This document shows positions 17,439-25,915 of a stretch of 64,000 bases of DNA, piece after piece (position 1 is the stretch's first letter; each line of letters opens with the position of its first letter). The notes beneath the pieces were generated by a model. That model ran no database searches, was not told the DNA's origin, and worked only from the letters and a program-made list of their open reading frames with translations. A program made the translations under genes and the position numbers. The DNA comes from Bradyrhizobium sp. CCBAU 53340 (GTDB lineage: Bacteria > Pseudomonadota > Alphaproteobacteria > Rhizobiales > Xanthobacteraceae): contig NZ_CP030055.1 of assembly GCF_015291645.1 (NCBI RefSeq), positions 2,418,001 through 2,482,000 of the forward strand, in the 5' to 3' direction.

Positions 17439-17760
17439 CCCCGAGTTGACTTGAACCCGAGACGGGCCTGTCTTTTAAGATTTTACTTCTTCCAAAGAGT
17501 TGTTGATTGCCGTCGGGCCAATGTTTTGAGCTCTCTGCCGGTACTGGCGATTGATTTGTGAACTTAGGACCGCTTCTGCCGAGTGTGACGTTCAAATTTC
17601 TTTGCGACTTGCAAGGGCGATATCTTAATATTTGCCAACTCTGCTCGTTCGGCCACGTGTGCATGGCGTGATGATCGGTTCGCGACCAACGGATGTCTCA
17701 CTTGATAAACTTGATGGCGCTGACAGCCTATCTCGGATGAGTTGCCAGCCGCGCGACCGG
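17439..17760. other. Stretch without a gene between the fucose synthase relic and the ligase
   Basis: About 320 bases of lower-GC sequence. I see no coding signature and no clear terminator. It may be leftover DNA from the event that removed the 5' part of the fucose synthase gene. Confidence 0.5.
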
Positions 17761-19047
17761 TCAGGAAGCCGCTTCCCTGGCCTCCGCCTCGGCCTGTTGT
17801 GCCCGGATCACCATGCCGCCGGCAACGCCGACGCCGATGACGTACATCCAGCCCTCGTGGAAGTCGAATAAGTGGGAGTTGAATAGCGACGTGAAGATGT
17901 TCTGCACCACGACCAGAAGGCCGATCCACGTGGCAAGCCCGTCGCCACGAAATAGCAGGAAATGGGAGATCCAGATCGCATAGAGAACGCCGATGCCGAT
18001 GAATCCCCACTGGATGGCGACATGCAGCGTCTGGTTATGCGGGTTCGGAAAGACCCTCACGCCCGGAACCCAGGAGGGTTCTTTTGCGGCTCTCTCGAAC
18101 AGTCCTTGCGAGGAGCCGGTTCCATGCCCCACAAACGGCGCCTGCACGAAAAACCGGGCGGCATGCCGCCAATATTCGAGGCGCTCGCCGATGGACGTCG
18201 GCACGTTCTCCTGCATGTATAGCCGATAGTCCTGCGAAAACGTGTCGGCCGTCTTGCGCAATTGCGGCGAGGCCTGCCAAGCAACCGCGGCGAAGACGAT
18301 CAGCGCGGCCGAAATCACGGCGATGCTGCGCCACCTCAAATGAAGCAGAGCGAACACGCCGAGCATGATCGGGACGGTTACGAGCGCAGTGCGCGACACC
18401 ACCACGAAAACCATGTTTAGTAAAAAGTTGAGCCCCAACACGGTTAGAAGACCGGCGAGCCAGTAACGCTTATTGCTCAACAGCATCATCACGGGATAGG
18501 CGAGCGCGACCGTGCACAGCGTGAATTCCTGGCTTTGGTCGATGTAGTTCTTGACGAAGATGCCGCGTTGGAGCGGGTCGTAGGGTCTCAGCGCTAGTCC
18601 CGGATAGATCGCGACCAACCACGACATCACCGACAACAGAGTGCAAGACGCCAGGATGACGATGAAGATCCAGCTGCCGCGCGGCGAGCGCTGGAAATGG
18701 TAGAGCAGGACCGGAAGCACGAGCAGCTTGATCGTCGGACCGACGGCATAGAGCCGCGCGCCCCAAGGGGCGTCCGACCACAGCGTTCCCACCAGCGCCA
18801 GCAGGAATAGCGCGATCGGCGCCGCGGCGATCGGGCGCGTCAGGGATCGCAGGAAGGCCCTGATGTCGGGGAACGGCACCATGCAGACCAGGAACGCGGC
18901 GTTGAAGATCGCCGTGAGCGAGGTCGACCACGGCAGCGAGGCGGCCGCGAGGACCGCGAACAGATCGGCTGTTTCGCCCCAGGCCGCCGGGCTGCGGAAA
19001 CGCCGCCGCAGCATCTGAACGGTCGTCTCCCGTGCAACTGCCGTCAC
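17761..19047 (-). CDS. O-antigen ligase-like membrane protein (Wzy_C domain)
   Basis: A 428-residue inner-membrane protein with ten or more hydrophobic segments and a large periplasmic loop (about residues 250-330) containing [23 protein letters not shown] and [17 protein letters not shown]. The H-x-Q/T-x-L-H-type segment is the conserved signature of WaaL/Wzy_C proteins. The likely start is GTG 19047, which overlaps the stop of the small upstream frame. Ligases attach undecaprenol-linked polysaccharide to lipid A-core, whereas polymerases of this superfamily join repeats; sequence alone does not separate the two. A dedicated Wzy candidate exists at 7207, so a ligase role is preferred. Confidence 0.78.
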   Translation of the reverse strand: MTAVARETTVQMLRRRFRSPAAWGETADLFAVLAAASLPWSTSLTAIFNAAFLVCMVPFPDIRAFLRSLTRPIAAAPIALFLLALVGTLWSDAPWGARLYAVGPTIKLLVLPVLLYHFQRSPRGSWIFIVILASCTLLSVMSWLVAIYPGLALRPYDPLQRGIFVKNYIDQSQEFTLCTVALAYPVMMLLSNKRYWLAGLLTVLGLNFLLNMVFVVVSRTALVTVPIMLGVFALLHLRWRSIAVISAALIVFAAVAWQASPQLRKTADTFSQDYRLYMQENVPTSIGERLEYWRHAARFFVQAPFVGHGTGSSQGLFERAAKEPSWVPGVRVFPNPHNQTLHVAIQWGFIGIGVLYAIWISHFLLFRGDGLATWIGLLVVVQNIFTSLFNSHLFDFHEGWMYVIGVGVAGGMVIRAQQAEAEAREAAS

Positions 19048-19268
19048 GTCGTGCCTCCGCGCGCGCGGTGGACCAGCGCAGTCGTGCAGAAGCCCTTGAG
19101 GATGTCGATCAGCACGACCGCCCCGCCGACGAGCTCGTGCCCGAGCGCTTGCTCCCAAATGTAACTTCGCGCGACTAGCATGCTCACCTTGATTGATTTG
19201 GGCGACTGCGCAAGTAGCCAGATCATCGGGCCGAAACAGGCCCAGCCGGCTACTATGTCAAACCGCAC
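19044..19268 (-). CDS. Small unknown frame coupled to the ligase gene, possible gene remnant
   Basis: A frame of up to 74 residues ending in a GTGA overlap with the ligase start, an arrangement that suggests a translated upstream gene. The C-terminal 30 residues ([14 protein letters not shown] region) are hydrophobic, resembling the end of a larger membrane-associated protein. No good ribosome site or ATG is visible at its 5' end (GTG 19268). It may be the last part of a gene whose beginning was deleted. I do not recognise a family. Confidence 0.35.
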   Translation of the reverse strand: MRFDIVAGWACFGPMIWLLAQSPKSIKVSMLVARSYIWEQALGHELVGGAVVLIDILKGFCTTALVHRARGGTT

Positions 19269-19290
19269 GGCTTGCTGAATTCGTCATGAA

Positions 19291-20457
19291 TCACACCAGC
19301 GCTTCGCTCTGGAGTGCCGCCGGCTCGGTCTCTTCGTGAGGTTGCATCAACCAGGCGAACGATAGCGTCCAGGTGGAGAGCATTGCGATCGGAACAACGT
19401 AGTAAGGAGTGAAGATTGGGTGGCTCAAAAAGAAGCCGAGATTAATTAAGAGATTGCCTGAAACAATGAGAGCGATCTGGCGGGCGGCCCTAGTGCCCGC
19501 CCGCAGCACCCACAAAGTCCAGCCGATTGAGAGCGTCATCAGGATAGATTGTGTGTCGCGCATATATTCGCCGAGAACAGAGACATTGAACGCAGGCCCC
19601 ACCGCGTCGCTTGCGCCGTATGTCGTCGCAAACGGGCTACCGGCATTTATTGCTTGGGCGATCAGCGTCGGCGCCATTCCGATGGCGACTCCTGCACCAA
19701 AGGCAAGGGCATCCAGAAGGATTGTCAACGTACGCGATCGCATGAATCCGACGGCGAGGAAGAGGCAGTAGCCAGACGCGAGCAGGATGTTAGGCAGTCT
19801 GAAATTGACCGACGCGCCTATCAAGAGGCCGATGAGTGCGATTGGCCACAGGCTCCGCTTTGCCCTGGTCAGCCACAAGGCGGTCAGAAAGCCCACAATG
19901 CTGCAGAGCGCCACGGTAGGCGCCACTGAATAGCTCGCCTTCGCTGGGTTGATCATACTATAGATCGCCAGGGCCCCGAAGAGTCCAGCCCCGATCACGG
20001 AAGGTACCGACCTCGCGATGAAAATGCCGAGCAACGCGAATCCGCAGACAATAATGCTTGCGCTGATGTAAAGCGGAGCGACTTGGAAGCCCGATGGGAA
20101 GAGCGCCAGCAAAAATCCAGTTCCGGGCGGATATTGTAGAACTAGCTTGCCGCCCAGCTTATGAACGTGGCAGGGCCAGCGTTGGGGGTTTTCAGGTTCT
20201 GATAGCGCAATTTCCTTCAGCTTGCCCACAAAATAGCGATCGCTGTCCATCGATACGTCGGTATTGAGCCCACGGAGGCCGAAAAGTTGGAAAAGATGGG
20301 CTTGCCTGAGGTAACAGACGTCATCATAAACTCCGCGCGCCTCGCTCCAGCGCGACATCGAGATTGTGTGGCTGGCGAGGATCGCCAAGCAAATAAGGCC
20401 AAAAGTAACTTTGGCGGCTGTCCGCGGCACCATCAATTCGCGTGTCATTCTATGCAT
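19291..20457 (-). CDS. Multi-pass membrane protein, GT-C glycosyltransferase-like
   Basis: A 388-residue protein with about ten membrane segments. After the first segment comes RGVYDDVCYLRQAHLF, with an acidic pair in the first outer loop as in GT-C enzymes that use polyprenyl-phosphate sugars, and later YPPGTGFLLALF. This suggests transfer of a sugar on the periplasmic side, for example to a polysaccharide or lipid. Start codons at 20457, 20448 and 20430 are all possible. GC content and codon use are lower than in neighbouring core genes, as often in surface-glycan genes. The specific function is unknown. Confidence 0.6.
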   Translation of the reverse strand: MHRMTRELMVPRTAAKVTFGLICLAILASHTISMSRWSEARGVYDDVCYLRQAHLFQLFGLRGLNTDVSMDSDRYFVGKLKEIALSEPENPQRWPCHVHKLGGKLVLQYPPGTGFLLALFPSGFQVAPLYISASIIVCGFALLGIFIARSVPSVIGAGLFGALAIYSMINPAKASYSVAPTVALCSIVGFLTALWLTRAKRSLWPIALIGLLIGASVNFRLPNILLASGYCLFLAVGFMRSRTLTILLDALAFGAGVAIGMAPTLIAQAINAGSPFATTYGASDAVGPAFNVSVLGEYMRDTQSILMTLSIGWTLWVLRAGTRAARQIALIVSGNLLINLGFFLSHPIFTPYYVVPIAMLSTWTLSFAWLMQPHEETEPAALQSEALV

Positions 20458-21115
20458 AGTTTACCCGGCGGAACCTTATTCAATTCGGCAGGAATTGAAA
20501 GCATTTCATTAAAATGGGCTCAAGTTCTTCGGGACCTTCAGTCAAATTTTCTGCGGCGCTCTAGAGCAGCCGCCAGTTGCATGCTGTCTCCGGAAGGGGG
20601 CTGGGGCGAACGGGGGTAGCACCCAACGGCTATGGAATAGCTTGGCGGTCGCGTGATCCTTGGCTCGCCCCAATCAGGGCGAAACATCTCGCCATGCTGT
20701 TCTGATTCGCGCTCAAGCTGATCGCGCGCAGATACATCGCCGCGGCTTCGCTGGGTCTGCTGCCACTATAGACGTCTCGGCAGCAAGATCGCCGGTTGGC
20801 CGGTACGGAACGATGGCGGCGCATCTTCCAAGAGAAAGGTGAGCAAGCTTGCTTGAGTTAGACGCCACGAAGCAGCACGCGTATTAATCCGTTGGCGTTT
20901 CGACCGGCCTCCGCAACCAAATCGAACCAACTGAAGATTTGCGAGCGGCGCGCGAGCACGAATATTTCTGTTGATTAGCTGCATCAATTAACGACCATCC
21001 GACTATTGAGCTTCTACAGGCGCGCAGTTGGTTTACCGCCAACGTAGCGAGGGATCACGATGGTCGTCCTACGCACTTCCTTCGATCGCTTTTGAGTGTG
21101 GTAGGCCAACTCAAC
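20458..21115. other. Gene-poor stretch with decayed coding traces
   Basis: No intact gene stands out in about 660 bases. On the minus strand a stretch at 20630-20824 encodes a protein-like segment (SEAAAMYLRAISLSANQNSM), and an adjoining frame at about 20766-20860 could be its upstream part after a frameshift. This looks like the 3' end of a broken gene of unknown family. The missing C-terminal catalytic part of the neighbouring integrase was not found here. Confidence 0.4.
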
Positions 21116-21451
21116 TTATTCCGGCGGCTTTACACGCCCCGCGATGGTCGTGTTGTAGAGGAAGCCTACGGCTTTGGCCCGCTGAATGGTTGCTTGGTAC
21201 CGACGACGAGCGGACCGTGCATCCTTCCCACTCATCAGCGATCCCCACAGTTCGTCATCAGCCCTCTCAAATAGATCTCGCAGGATTCGAGCCAGCGCGA
21301 TGTCGCTGGTCTTCAGGGATAGCTTAACCGTGTGTCCTCGTACGTCGACATCTCGAAGCTCTGTCGGTACCCGGCGACGATAATAATAGTTGCCGTTGAG
21401 GCAAAGGAGATAGCGGTCGGGATCCGAAGCGCTCATTCGATGTCTGCCCAT
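21116..21451 (-). pseudogene. Truncated tyrosine-type integrase, N-terminal fragment only
   Basis: A 111-residue frame. It begins with DPDRYLLCLNGNYYYRRRVP, the N-terminal DNA-binding-type domain found in many proteobacterial phage/island integrases, followed by VKLSLKTSDIALARILRDLF. The SAM-like core and the catalytic domain with the R...H-x-x-R...Y residues are absent; the frame stops at 21116. Complete relatives are around 400 residues. It is best read as an integrase relic marking the left side of an accessory element. Confidence 0.7.
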
Positions 21452-21726
21452 GTTCTCTCATGAATGATTTGCATTGTGTGCTTATTCTGGGCACGGACTC
21501 GACAACGGTCTGCCTTGCAGGCTAACCTAGACTCGAGACGCTCTCCCGATGCAGGCCGGCTTTGAGTTCCTCGAGAGTCGGTGGTTCGAGCCGCCCGATT
21601 CAATACCGACGATCTTGGCGCCCCACTCAATTGAACGTCACCGAGCGGATGTTCGTAGCAAGGTCCGCCTCAGTCATTGATCCTATTGTTGACGGGAACG
21701 AATTGTGAATTGGCACCGTGCGATTT

Positions 21727-22239
21727 TTACAGCCGCACAGTTGGCTTGCCTCGTTTCCGCTTCGGCTTTTCCGGGCCTGCGCTCGCCCTCACGACGAGCT
21801 TAATTCCTTCTTCAATTGCGAGTGTCGAATACTTTCCGCCGAAATGCTCGCGTTCCTTCAGCATTTGATGCGCTGCTCGGCGAAGCGATCCATTCACGAT
21901 TTTTTCCAGGCCTAACGCATACTCAAGCTCTCGGTGCTTCCACTCCGATTTTCCCGACCACAGCTCCACGTCTGGAAGAATGAGCGCTTGCTTCTCATCC
22001 TCAGGAGCAAGAAAAGATCCGCTCAGGGACGCGAGCTTCCTTTGGGCGCTGACCAGCCTGAAAACGATTGGCATGATAGGTGCGGCCGATCCACTTCCAG
22101 CTACCGTCCTCAGCACGGCTGCAGCAAGATCTGCCAAGAGACTCATTGTGTGCTGTTTTGCATGAAGAATTTCGATCTCGCGATCAGAGTTTTCACTCAC
22201 GAGCCTGGGGGTGGTCGGCTTGTCCTTATCGTTTGTCAT
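21727..22239 (-). CDS. Unknown protein downstream of the phage-type recombination genes
   Basis: A 170-residue protein, hydrophilic at the N-terminus with an Ala/Leu-rich helix (MSLLADLAAAVLRTVAG) and a basic C-terminus (EKPKRKRGKPTVRL). ATG 22239 has AGGAG upstream; a longer reading to 22281 is less likely. It is the last gene of a minus-strand run with the XRE regulator, 45 bases after it, so it is probably in the same operon. I do not recognise the family; a role linked to the element is plausible by position only. Confidence 0.55.
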   Translation of the reverse strand: MTNDKDKPTTPRLVSENSDREIEILHAKQHTMSLLADLAAAVLRTVAGSGSAAPIMPIVFRLVSAQRKLASLSGSFLAPEDEKQALILPDVELWSGKSEWKHRELEYALGLEKIVNGSLRRAAHQMLKEREHFGGKYSTLAIEEGIKLVVRASAGPEKPKRKRGKPTVRL

Positions 22240-22284
22240 GACAAGCATCTCCTGCTGATCTAGATAATGTTTGGTTTGCAAGTT

Positions 22285-23010
22285 TCACTGCCTGGCACCA
22301 CCCTCTATCCCTGTCGGTGGTTTCGAAGGAAATCCGTTTTCGTCCTTCAACTGAGCAGGTGTTGGGAGAGGGCATCTCGCGAGTTCGAATCCCAAGATTT
22401 CGGAAACCCATGCGATTCGTACATCGTTGATCATGTCGAGATATTGCGAGTGAAGGTGATATAAGTCGGTCGCCGGAGATGGCGCGATGTGTTTCCACCA
22501 AGTCGTTCCATTGACGAGATGCACCAAGAAGAGCTCGCGGTTGCCTTGTCGTGCTAAAATCTCCCCTGACATTGCTAGCTGCGCGGCTTCCTGGTAGATC
22601 AAGTACAGTCCACGCATTTTGCCGATCTTGATGTGAAGCGCGACGCAGCCTTGAGGCAGATGCGCGCCGCCAGCGACACAGCAACCAGTTTCTGCAAATT
22701 TGACTTCGTCGTTTGTCGTGATCTCGCCCACGACTGGAACGGCCTTAGCCGCCCAAGCATGGGCATCGGACGCGTAGCTAAAGCAGAAGAGTTCGTAGGG
22801 CACGCGGAGGATGCGACCAATGTCCATGGCGCGGTCGGCATCGAGCCATATGTCGCATTGCTCCAACTTCCGAATAGTTTCGCCTGACACTCCGAGCTTG
22901 CGGCCGACTTCCTCTCTTGCGAGGCCCGCCCGAGTACGAAAAAATCGGATTGAGTTGGGAGGTGGTGGATTTACGAGCCGACTTTGCTCCTTTCGTGAGA
23001 CACGACTCAT
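22285..23010 (-). CDS. XRE-family helix-turn-helix regulator
   Basis: A 241-residue protein with an N-terminal XRE-type HTH, IRFFRTRAGLAREEVGRKLGVSGETIRKLEQ (about residues 21-51), followed by a C-terminal region of about 150 residues without an obvious peptidase dyad. ATG 23010 overlaps the stop of the upstream ERF gene (ATGA) and has GGAGG upstream. It is probably a repressor or regulator of the element, co-transcribed with the recombination genes rather than divergent from them. The C-terminal domain is unassigned. Confidence 0.72.
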   Translation of the reverse strand: MSRVSRKEQSRLVNPPPPNSIRFFRTRAGLAREEVGRKLGVSGETIRKLEQCDIWLDADRAMDIGRILRVPYELFCFSYASDAHAWAAKAVPVVGEITTNDEVKFAETGCCVAGGAHLPQGCVALHIKIGKMRGLYLIYQEAAQLAMSGEILARQGNRELFLVHLVNGTTWWKHIAPSPATDLYHLHSQYLDMINDVRIAWVSEILGFELARCPLPTPAQLKDENGFPSKPPTGIEGGARQ

Positions 23011-23828
23011 TGTCTTTGAGCCTCCGGGCTTGTGACCGTTTCGGAGAAAGGAGACGCCTCTCCGGCCTGTGAATGGGCCGGACTCGTGGCCCATAGCTCT
23101 TTTGCGACTTGCAAGGGCTCTAGCTTCAGGTTGGTCCACCATGCGCGCTCGTTCCCATGGCGATGTAGAGCCTGGTGGTGAGACCGACAGAGTGGAACGG
23201 TGAATTCATCGCTCACTTTTCTTCCCAACGTGCTTGCCTGGGCAAACTTCAGGTGATGAGCGTCAACTGGCGATCTCTGGCAAACGAGACAGCCTTGTGC
23301 GCGGACGAAGGCGAGATGAGATTTGCTTCTCCTTCGCGAGGGCTCTTTGGGAAAGGCAAGAACTTGATCTGCGTCGGAACCGCGAGGAGGAGGGTTGGTA
23401 ACCTCCTCCTGAGAAGTGGCCTTTTGGGTCTTTGCCGCACTGGCAGATGGCCGTGACGCTGCATTCGCATCCGACAGACCTATGCTGTCATCTTCGACGA
23501 AGAAGCCGATCATGCTGAAGAGCGCATAACGGCGAGCGCCAGTGAGTAGCGCTTCTATCTGGTCCGGCGTCTTGGGATTGACGGCGACCGGGAAGTCAGA
23601 GGAGATCCATTCTCCAGAAACGTGTGCGAGGATGGTCCTGACGCACATTTGGCCCGTCACTTGCTCGGTCCGGGTGGCCTGAATGATGGCAATCTCCTCC
23701 CGACCGAGTGTTCTGCGTACGACGTCAAAGCCGGTGGCCGATGAGCACTGTGCCGGGTTCGGCAGTTTAGCGTGAGCGCGGGCGATGGCAGCCGCGATGG
23801 TGTCGATGTGTTCACTGCACTGGCGCAT
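23007..23828 (-). CDS. ERF-family single-strand annealing protein fused to an HNH-like domain
   Basis: A 273-residue protein. Residues 5-120 have the ERF pattern (IAAAIARAHAKLPNP, then GARRYALFSMIGFFVEDD at 98-114), found in phage single-strand annealing proteins that pair complementary strands. A Ser/Ala-rich linker (about 121-165) leads to a zinc/HNH-type domain: Cys180-x2-Cys183, DAHHLKF (His191, His192), then Cys214-x2-His217-His218-x3-His222. This resembles the DUF968/HNH nuclease group. Start ATG 23828 is the first good Met; a longer basic frame to 24065 overlaps the exonuclease gene. It follows the YqaJ-like gene by about 95 bases. Confidence 0.75.
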   Translation of the reverse strand: MRQCSEHIDTIAAAIARAHAKLPNPAQCSSATGFDVVRRTLGREEIAIIQATRTEQVTGQMCVRTILAHVSGEWISSDFPVAVNPKTPDQIEALLTGARRYALFSMIGFFVEDDSIGLSDANAASRPSASAAKTQKATSQEEVTNPPPRGSDADQVLAFPKEPSRRRSKSHLAFVRAQGCLVCQRSPVDAHHLKFAQASTLGRKVSDEFTVPLCRSHHQALHRHGNERAWWTNLKLEPLQVAKELWATSPAHSQAGEASPFSETVTSPEAQRQ

Positions 23829-23922
23829 GGTGGTCTTTAAGTTCGTTGATTTTGAAATTGAGCTCGCGCGCAGGGAAGGTTTGAGGCCGACGCGATTGCA
23901 TCTCGGCCTGTCTCCCTTGCAA

Positions 23923-24633
23923 TCACCTTTGCGCCCGCTGTGAGTTCTCCGGCTCGCTGAGTGCATCGCGGGCCCTGAGATGCGACGCTGGAAAGTTCGT
24001 CCACTGTCCGGAGGCAGACATGTCGATGACCTTGATCGAAGTTGGCCTAGGTCGAGGAGCTTCAATTCCGAAAAGAGCGGGCGGCTCGCCTAGCTGAACG
24101 CAGCGGCGGAATTTCTTCTCAGCTGTCAGGAGTAGGTGCTGATAGAGCGGATCGGCAGGAAGGGTCATTTCGATCCATTTCCCGTCTCCGGTGATAATAG
24201 ACAGAAGGGCTGAGCGTGCAGCCATGACCCACATGGAATGTTGCAGCTGTGCCATGTGCAGGTCCGCCATTTCTGGCTCGGGGAGATGGCCGGATGGCAA
24301 AAAGCAAGCGCGGAAGACCGCCCCCGTATCCCGGACGACGCCGTTAAGATCGGCTCTCATCCACTTGTGGATCGGATGTCGGACCGGTCGCCGGAGATCT
24401 TGGATTTTGTTGCCGCTCACACGCTCATAGAGCTTGCGATTGAGGTGCTCGGTGGTGCTGCCGAGTTGGACGACCAGGTCGTTGCTGAAGTCCGGCGGAA
24501 GGGCCTCTCCCCGCTTTTCGCGCCACAGCCTAACGAGCTGGTCCCGGTCTTCCCCCATAATGATCCGGGCGTCGGATCCACAAATGAATGCGTGGCAATC
24601 GGCGTGCAACTTGTTGTGGACTCGCGTATCCAT
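23923..24633 (-). CDS. YqaJ-like phage exonuclease, catalytic E-x-K apparently lost
   Basis: A 236-residue protein with the YqaJ/lambda-exonuclease-like layout. GSDARIIMGED (19-29) and QLGSTTEHLNRKLYERVSG give the N-terminal part with the Glu of the first helix. ADLNGVV provides the core Asp (Asp95), and LQHSMWVMAARSALLSIITGDGKW gives the conserved Gln segment. In intact relatives the strand after the Asp carries E-x-K; here it reads GAVFRACF, so Glu and Lys are replaced by Arg108 and Cys110. The protein may therefore be inactive. It is the first gene of the minus-strand operon, starting at ATG 24633. Confidence 0.72.
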   Translation of the reverse strand: MDTRVHNKLHADCHAFICGSDARIIMGEDRDQLVRLWREKRGEALPPDFSNDLVVQLGSTTEHLNRKLYERVSGNKIQDLRRPVRHPIHKWMRADLNGVVRDTGAVFRACFLPSGHLPEPEMADLHMAQLQHSMWVMAARSALLSIITGDGKWIEMTLPADPLYQHLLLTAEKKFRRCVQLGEPPALFGIEAPRPRPTSIKVIDMSASGQWTNFPASHLRARDALSEPENSQRAQR

Positions 24634-24660
24634 TCCGAATCTTCGCTCGTGGAGAGTTAA

Positions 24661-24682
24661 ATTATATCAGATGGTGTAAAAT
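24661..24682. promoter_or_regulatory. Divergent promoter region between YqaJ-like and small XRE genes
   Basis: The 56-base AT-rich gap holds a perfect TATAAT on the minus strand (24661-24666), about 27 bases before the YqaJ-like ATG. On the plus strand TAAAAT (24677-24682) lies only 7 bases before ATG 24690, with no ribosome site, so a leaderless XRE transcript is possible. Clear -35 boxes are not visible. Confidence 0.35.
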
Positions 24683-24689
24683 AACCCAT

Positions 24690-24956
24690 ATGATAAAAAA
24701 CGTCAAGGGCAGTCGCCCGCCACTTCTTGCAGCGCAAATTCGCGCAGCTCGAGCGCTCTTAAGATGGAGCGCCGAAGAACTGGCGCGGGCTTCTGCGCTG
24801 GGCGCAAATACGATTCGAAGGGCAGAGGTTGCGGAAGGGGCGACCGCCCTAACGGCCGCAAACGACCGCGCAATACGCAAGGCGCTTGAGGAAGCGGGCG
24901 TCGAATTCATTGACGAGAATGGTGGCGGCGCAGGGGTCCGGCTGCGTAGGTCCTAG
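24690..24956 (+). CDS. Small XRE-family regulator
   Basis: An 88-residue protein that is little more than a helix-turn-helix: LLAAQIRAARALLRWSAEEL, LARASALGANTIRRAEV, then ANDRAIRKALEEAGVEFIDENG, a pattern common to small DNA-binding proteins in alphaproteobacteria. It is transcribed divergently from the YqaJ/ERF operon and may control it, like a small phage repressor. The start ATG 24690 lacks a ribosome binding site; a longer frame upstream to 24588 overlaps the exonuclease start and is basic and unlikely. Confidence 0.72.
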   Translation: MIKNVKGSRPPLLAAQIRAARALLRWSAEELARASALGANTIRRAEVAEGATALTAANDRAIRKALEEAGVEFIDENGGGAGVRLRRS

Positions 24957-25674
24957 TGCTGATTGGGCTTTACGAATGATGGTGCGTCACTTGCAGTGAC
25001 TACAGCCTAGATTGCCAAGGAAGCGGCAGCAGCGCTTTCCCGGTGTCGGGGGCGCGCGTCACGGTCGCCCAAGGCGGAGGGAGCGGCGTCAGTCAGTCCC
25101 GGCCTTCCAGGCGACCACTACCACCGGCGGCGTCACCTTGATGGCGACAGGCCGCCTGTCGGGCAGCAATGGAGGTGGTTCCTACACGCGAAGCGATGGC
25201 TGCGTCGGTCGACGGACGGCTTCCAGGTAGATCATCCTCATCCTCTTTTGGGATGGTTCATCGCATGAGATCCCATCGATCATTCTCCGGCCATGCCAGT
25301 AGACGCGGCATTGGATGGCCTCCGATGAAGCCAGGGAATCGAGCCGCCAATTAAGTCGATCGGTGGGCGGATTACAGAAGTGGACATCCAGTCCGGCCGC
25401 CAAATAGGACAACTCAACGGTTCTTTCGACGGTAGCGGGACGTCATGGACCCTGGGGCGCCAGCCACCTTCCAGCTCCGGACCACGAGGCGCGAGCTGTC
25501 GGGAAGAGTTGGCAAGCTCATCGTCTTTTCGTCCTCCTGGTCAGCGGAGCACGGCTTTGACCGCGAGATGGCTCATTGGGGGCGGTCTGGTTTCGATTTA
25601 CCGAAATACCGCTTGCACTGTCGGGCAAAACAGTGGTTCATAGGGTGCTCCTGATCGAATGAGGAGCATGCCAG
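24957..25674. other. Stretch with no convincing gene
   Basis: About 720 bases without a frame showing normal codon bias or recognisable motifs. Short frames at 25182-25412 (minus) and 25380-25643 (plus) have no family resemblance I can see. It may be decayed element DNA. Confidence 0.45.
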
Positions 25675-25893
25675 ATGGCCGAAAAATACCAAGCGTCCTC
25701 TGAGCTGTCGAACATAGCCAAGCTCAATGGTGAGTTCCGAAAAAACTACGGGCTGCTGCTCGGGGCGTTTCTGTATCTGAGATCTATGAGCGCCGCGCGC
25801 GGCCGCTCTTGCCTTTGGGGCGGCATATGTTCCTTAGTCTCCTCGGCCGTGCTAGGGTGGCTGGGAAGACATGGTCTTTCTTCGTTCTGGTGA
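25675..25893 (+). CDS. Small unknown frame upstream of the serine recombinase
   Basis: A 72-residue frame with ATG 25675 preceded by GAGGAG at good distance. The first 30 residues are hydrophilic and helical; residues 45-62 form a hydrophobic segment. It ends 22 bases before the recombinase start. I do not recognise it and it could be chance or a decayed gene; the ribosome site is the only positive signal. Confidence 0.28.
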   Translation: MAEKYQASSELSNIAKLNGEFRKNYGLLLGAFLYLRSMSAARGRSCLWGGICSLVSSAVLGWLGRHGLSSFW

Positions 25894-25915
25894 CTGCCCG
25901 TCGTGGAGGCATCAC

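Noticed and set aside
21588..21610. GGTTCGAG-like motif resembling a tRNA T-arm near the integrase fragment
   Set aside because: The flanking stem does not pair well and no D-arm or anticodon arm is found, so there is no tRNA or clear attachment site.
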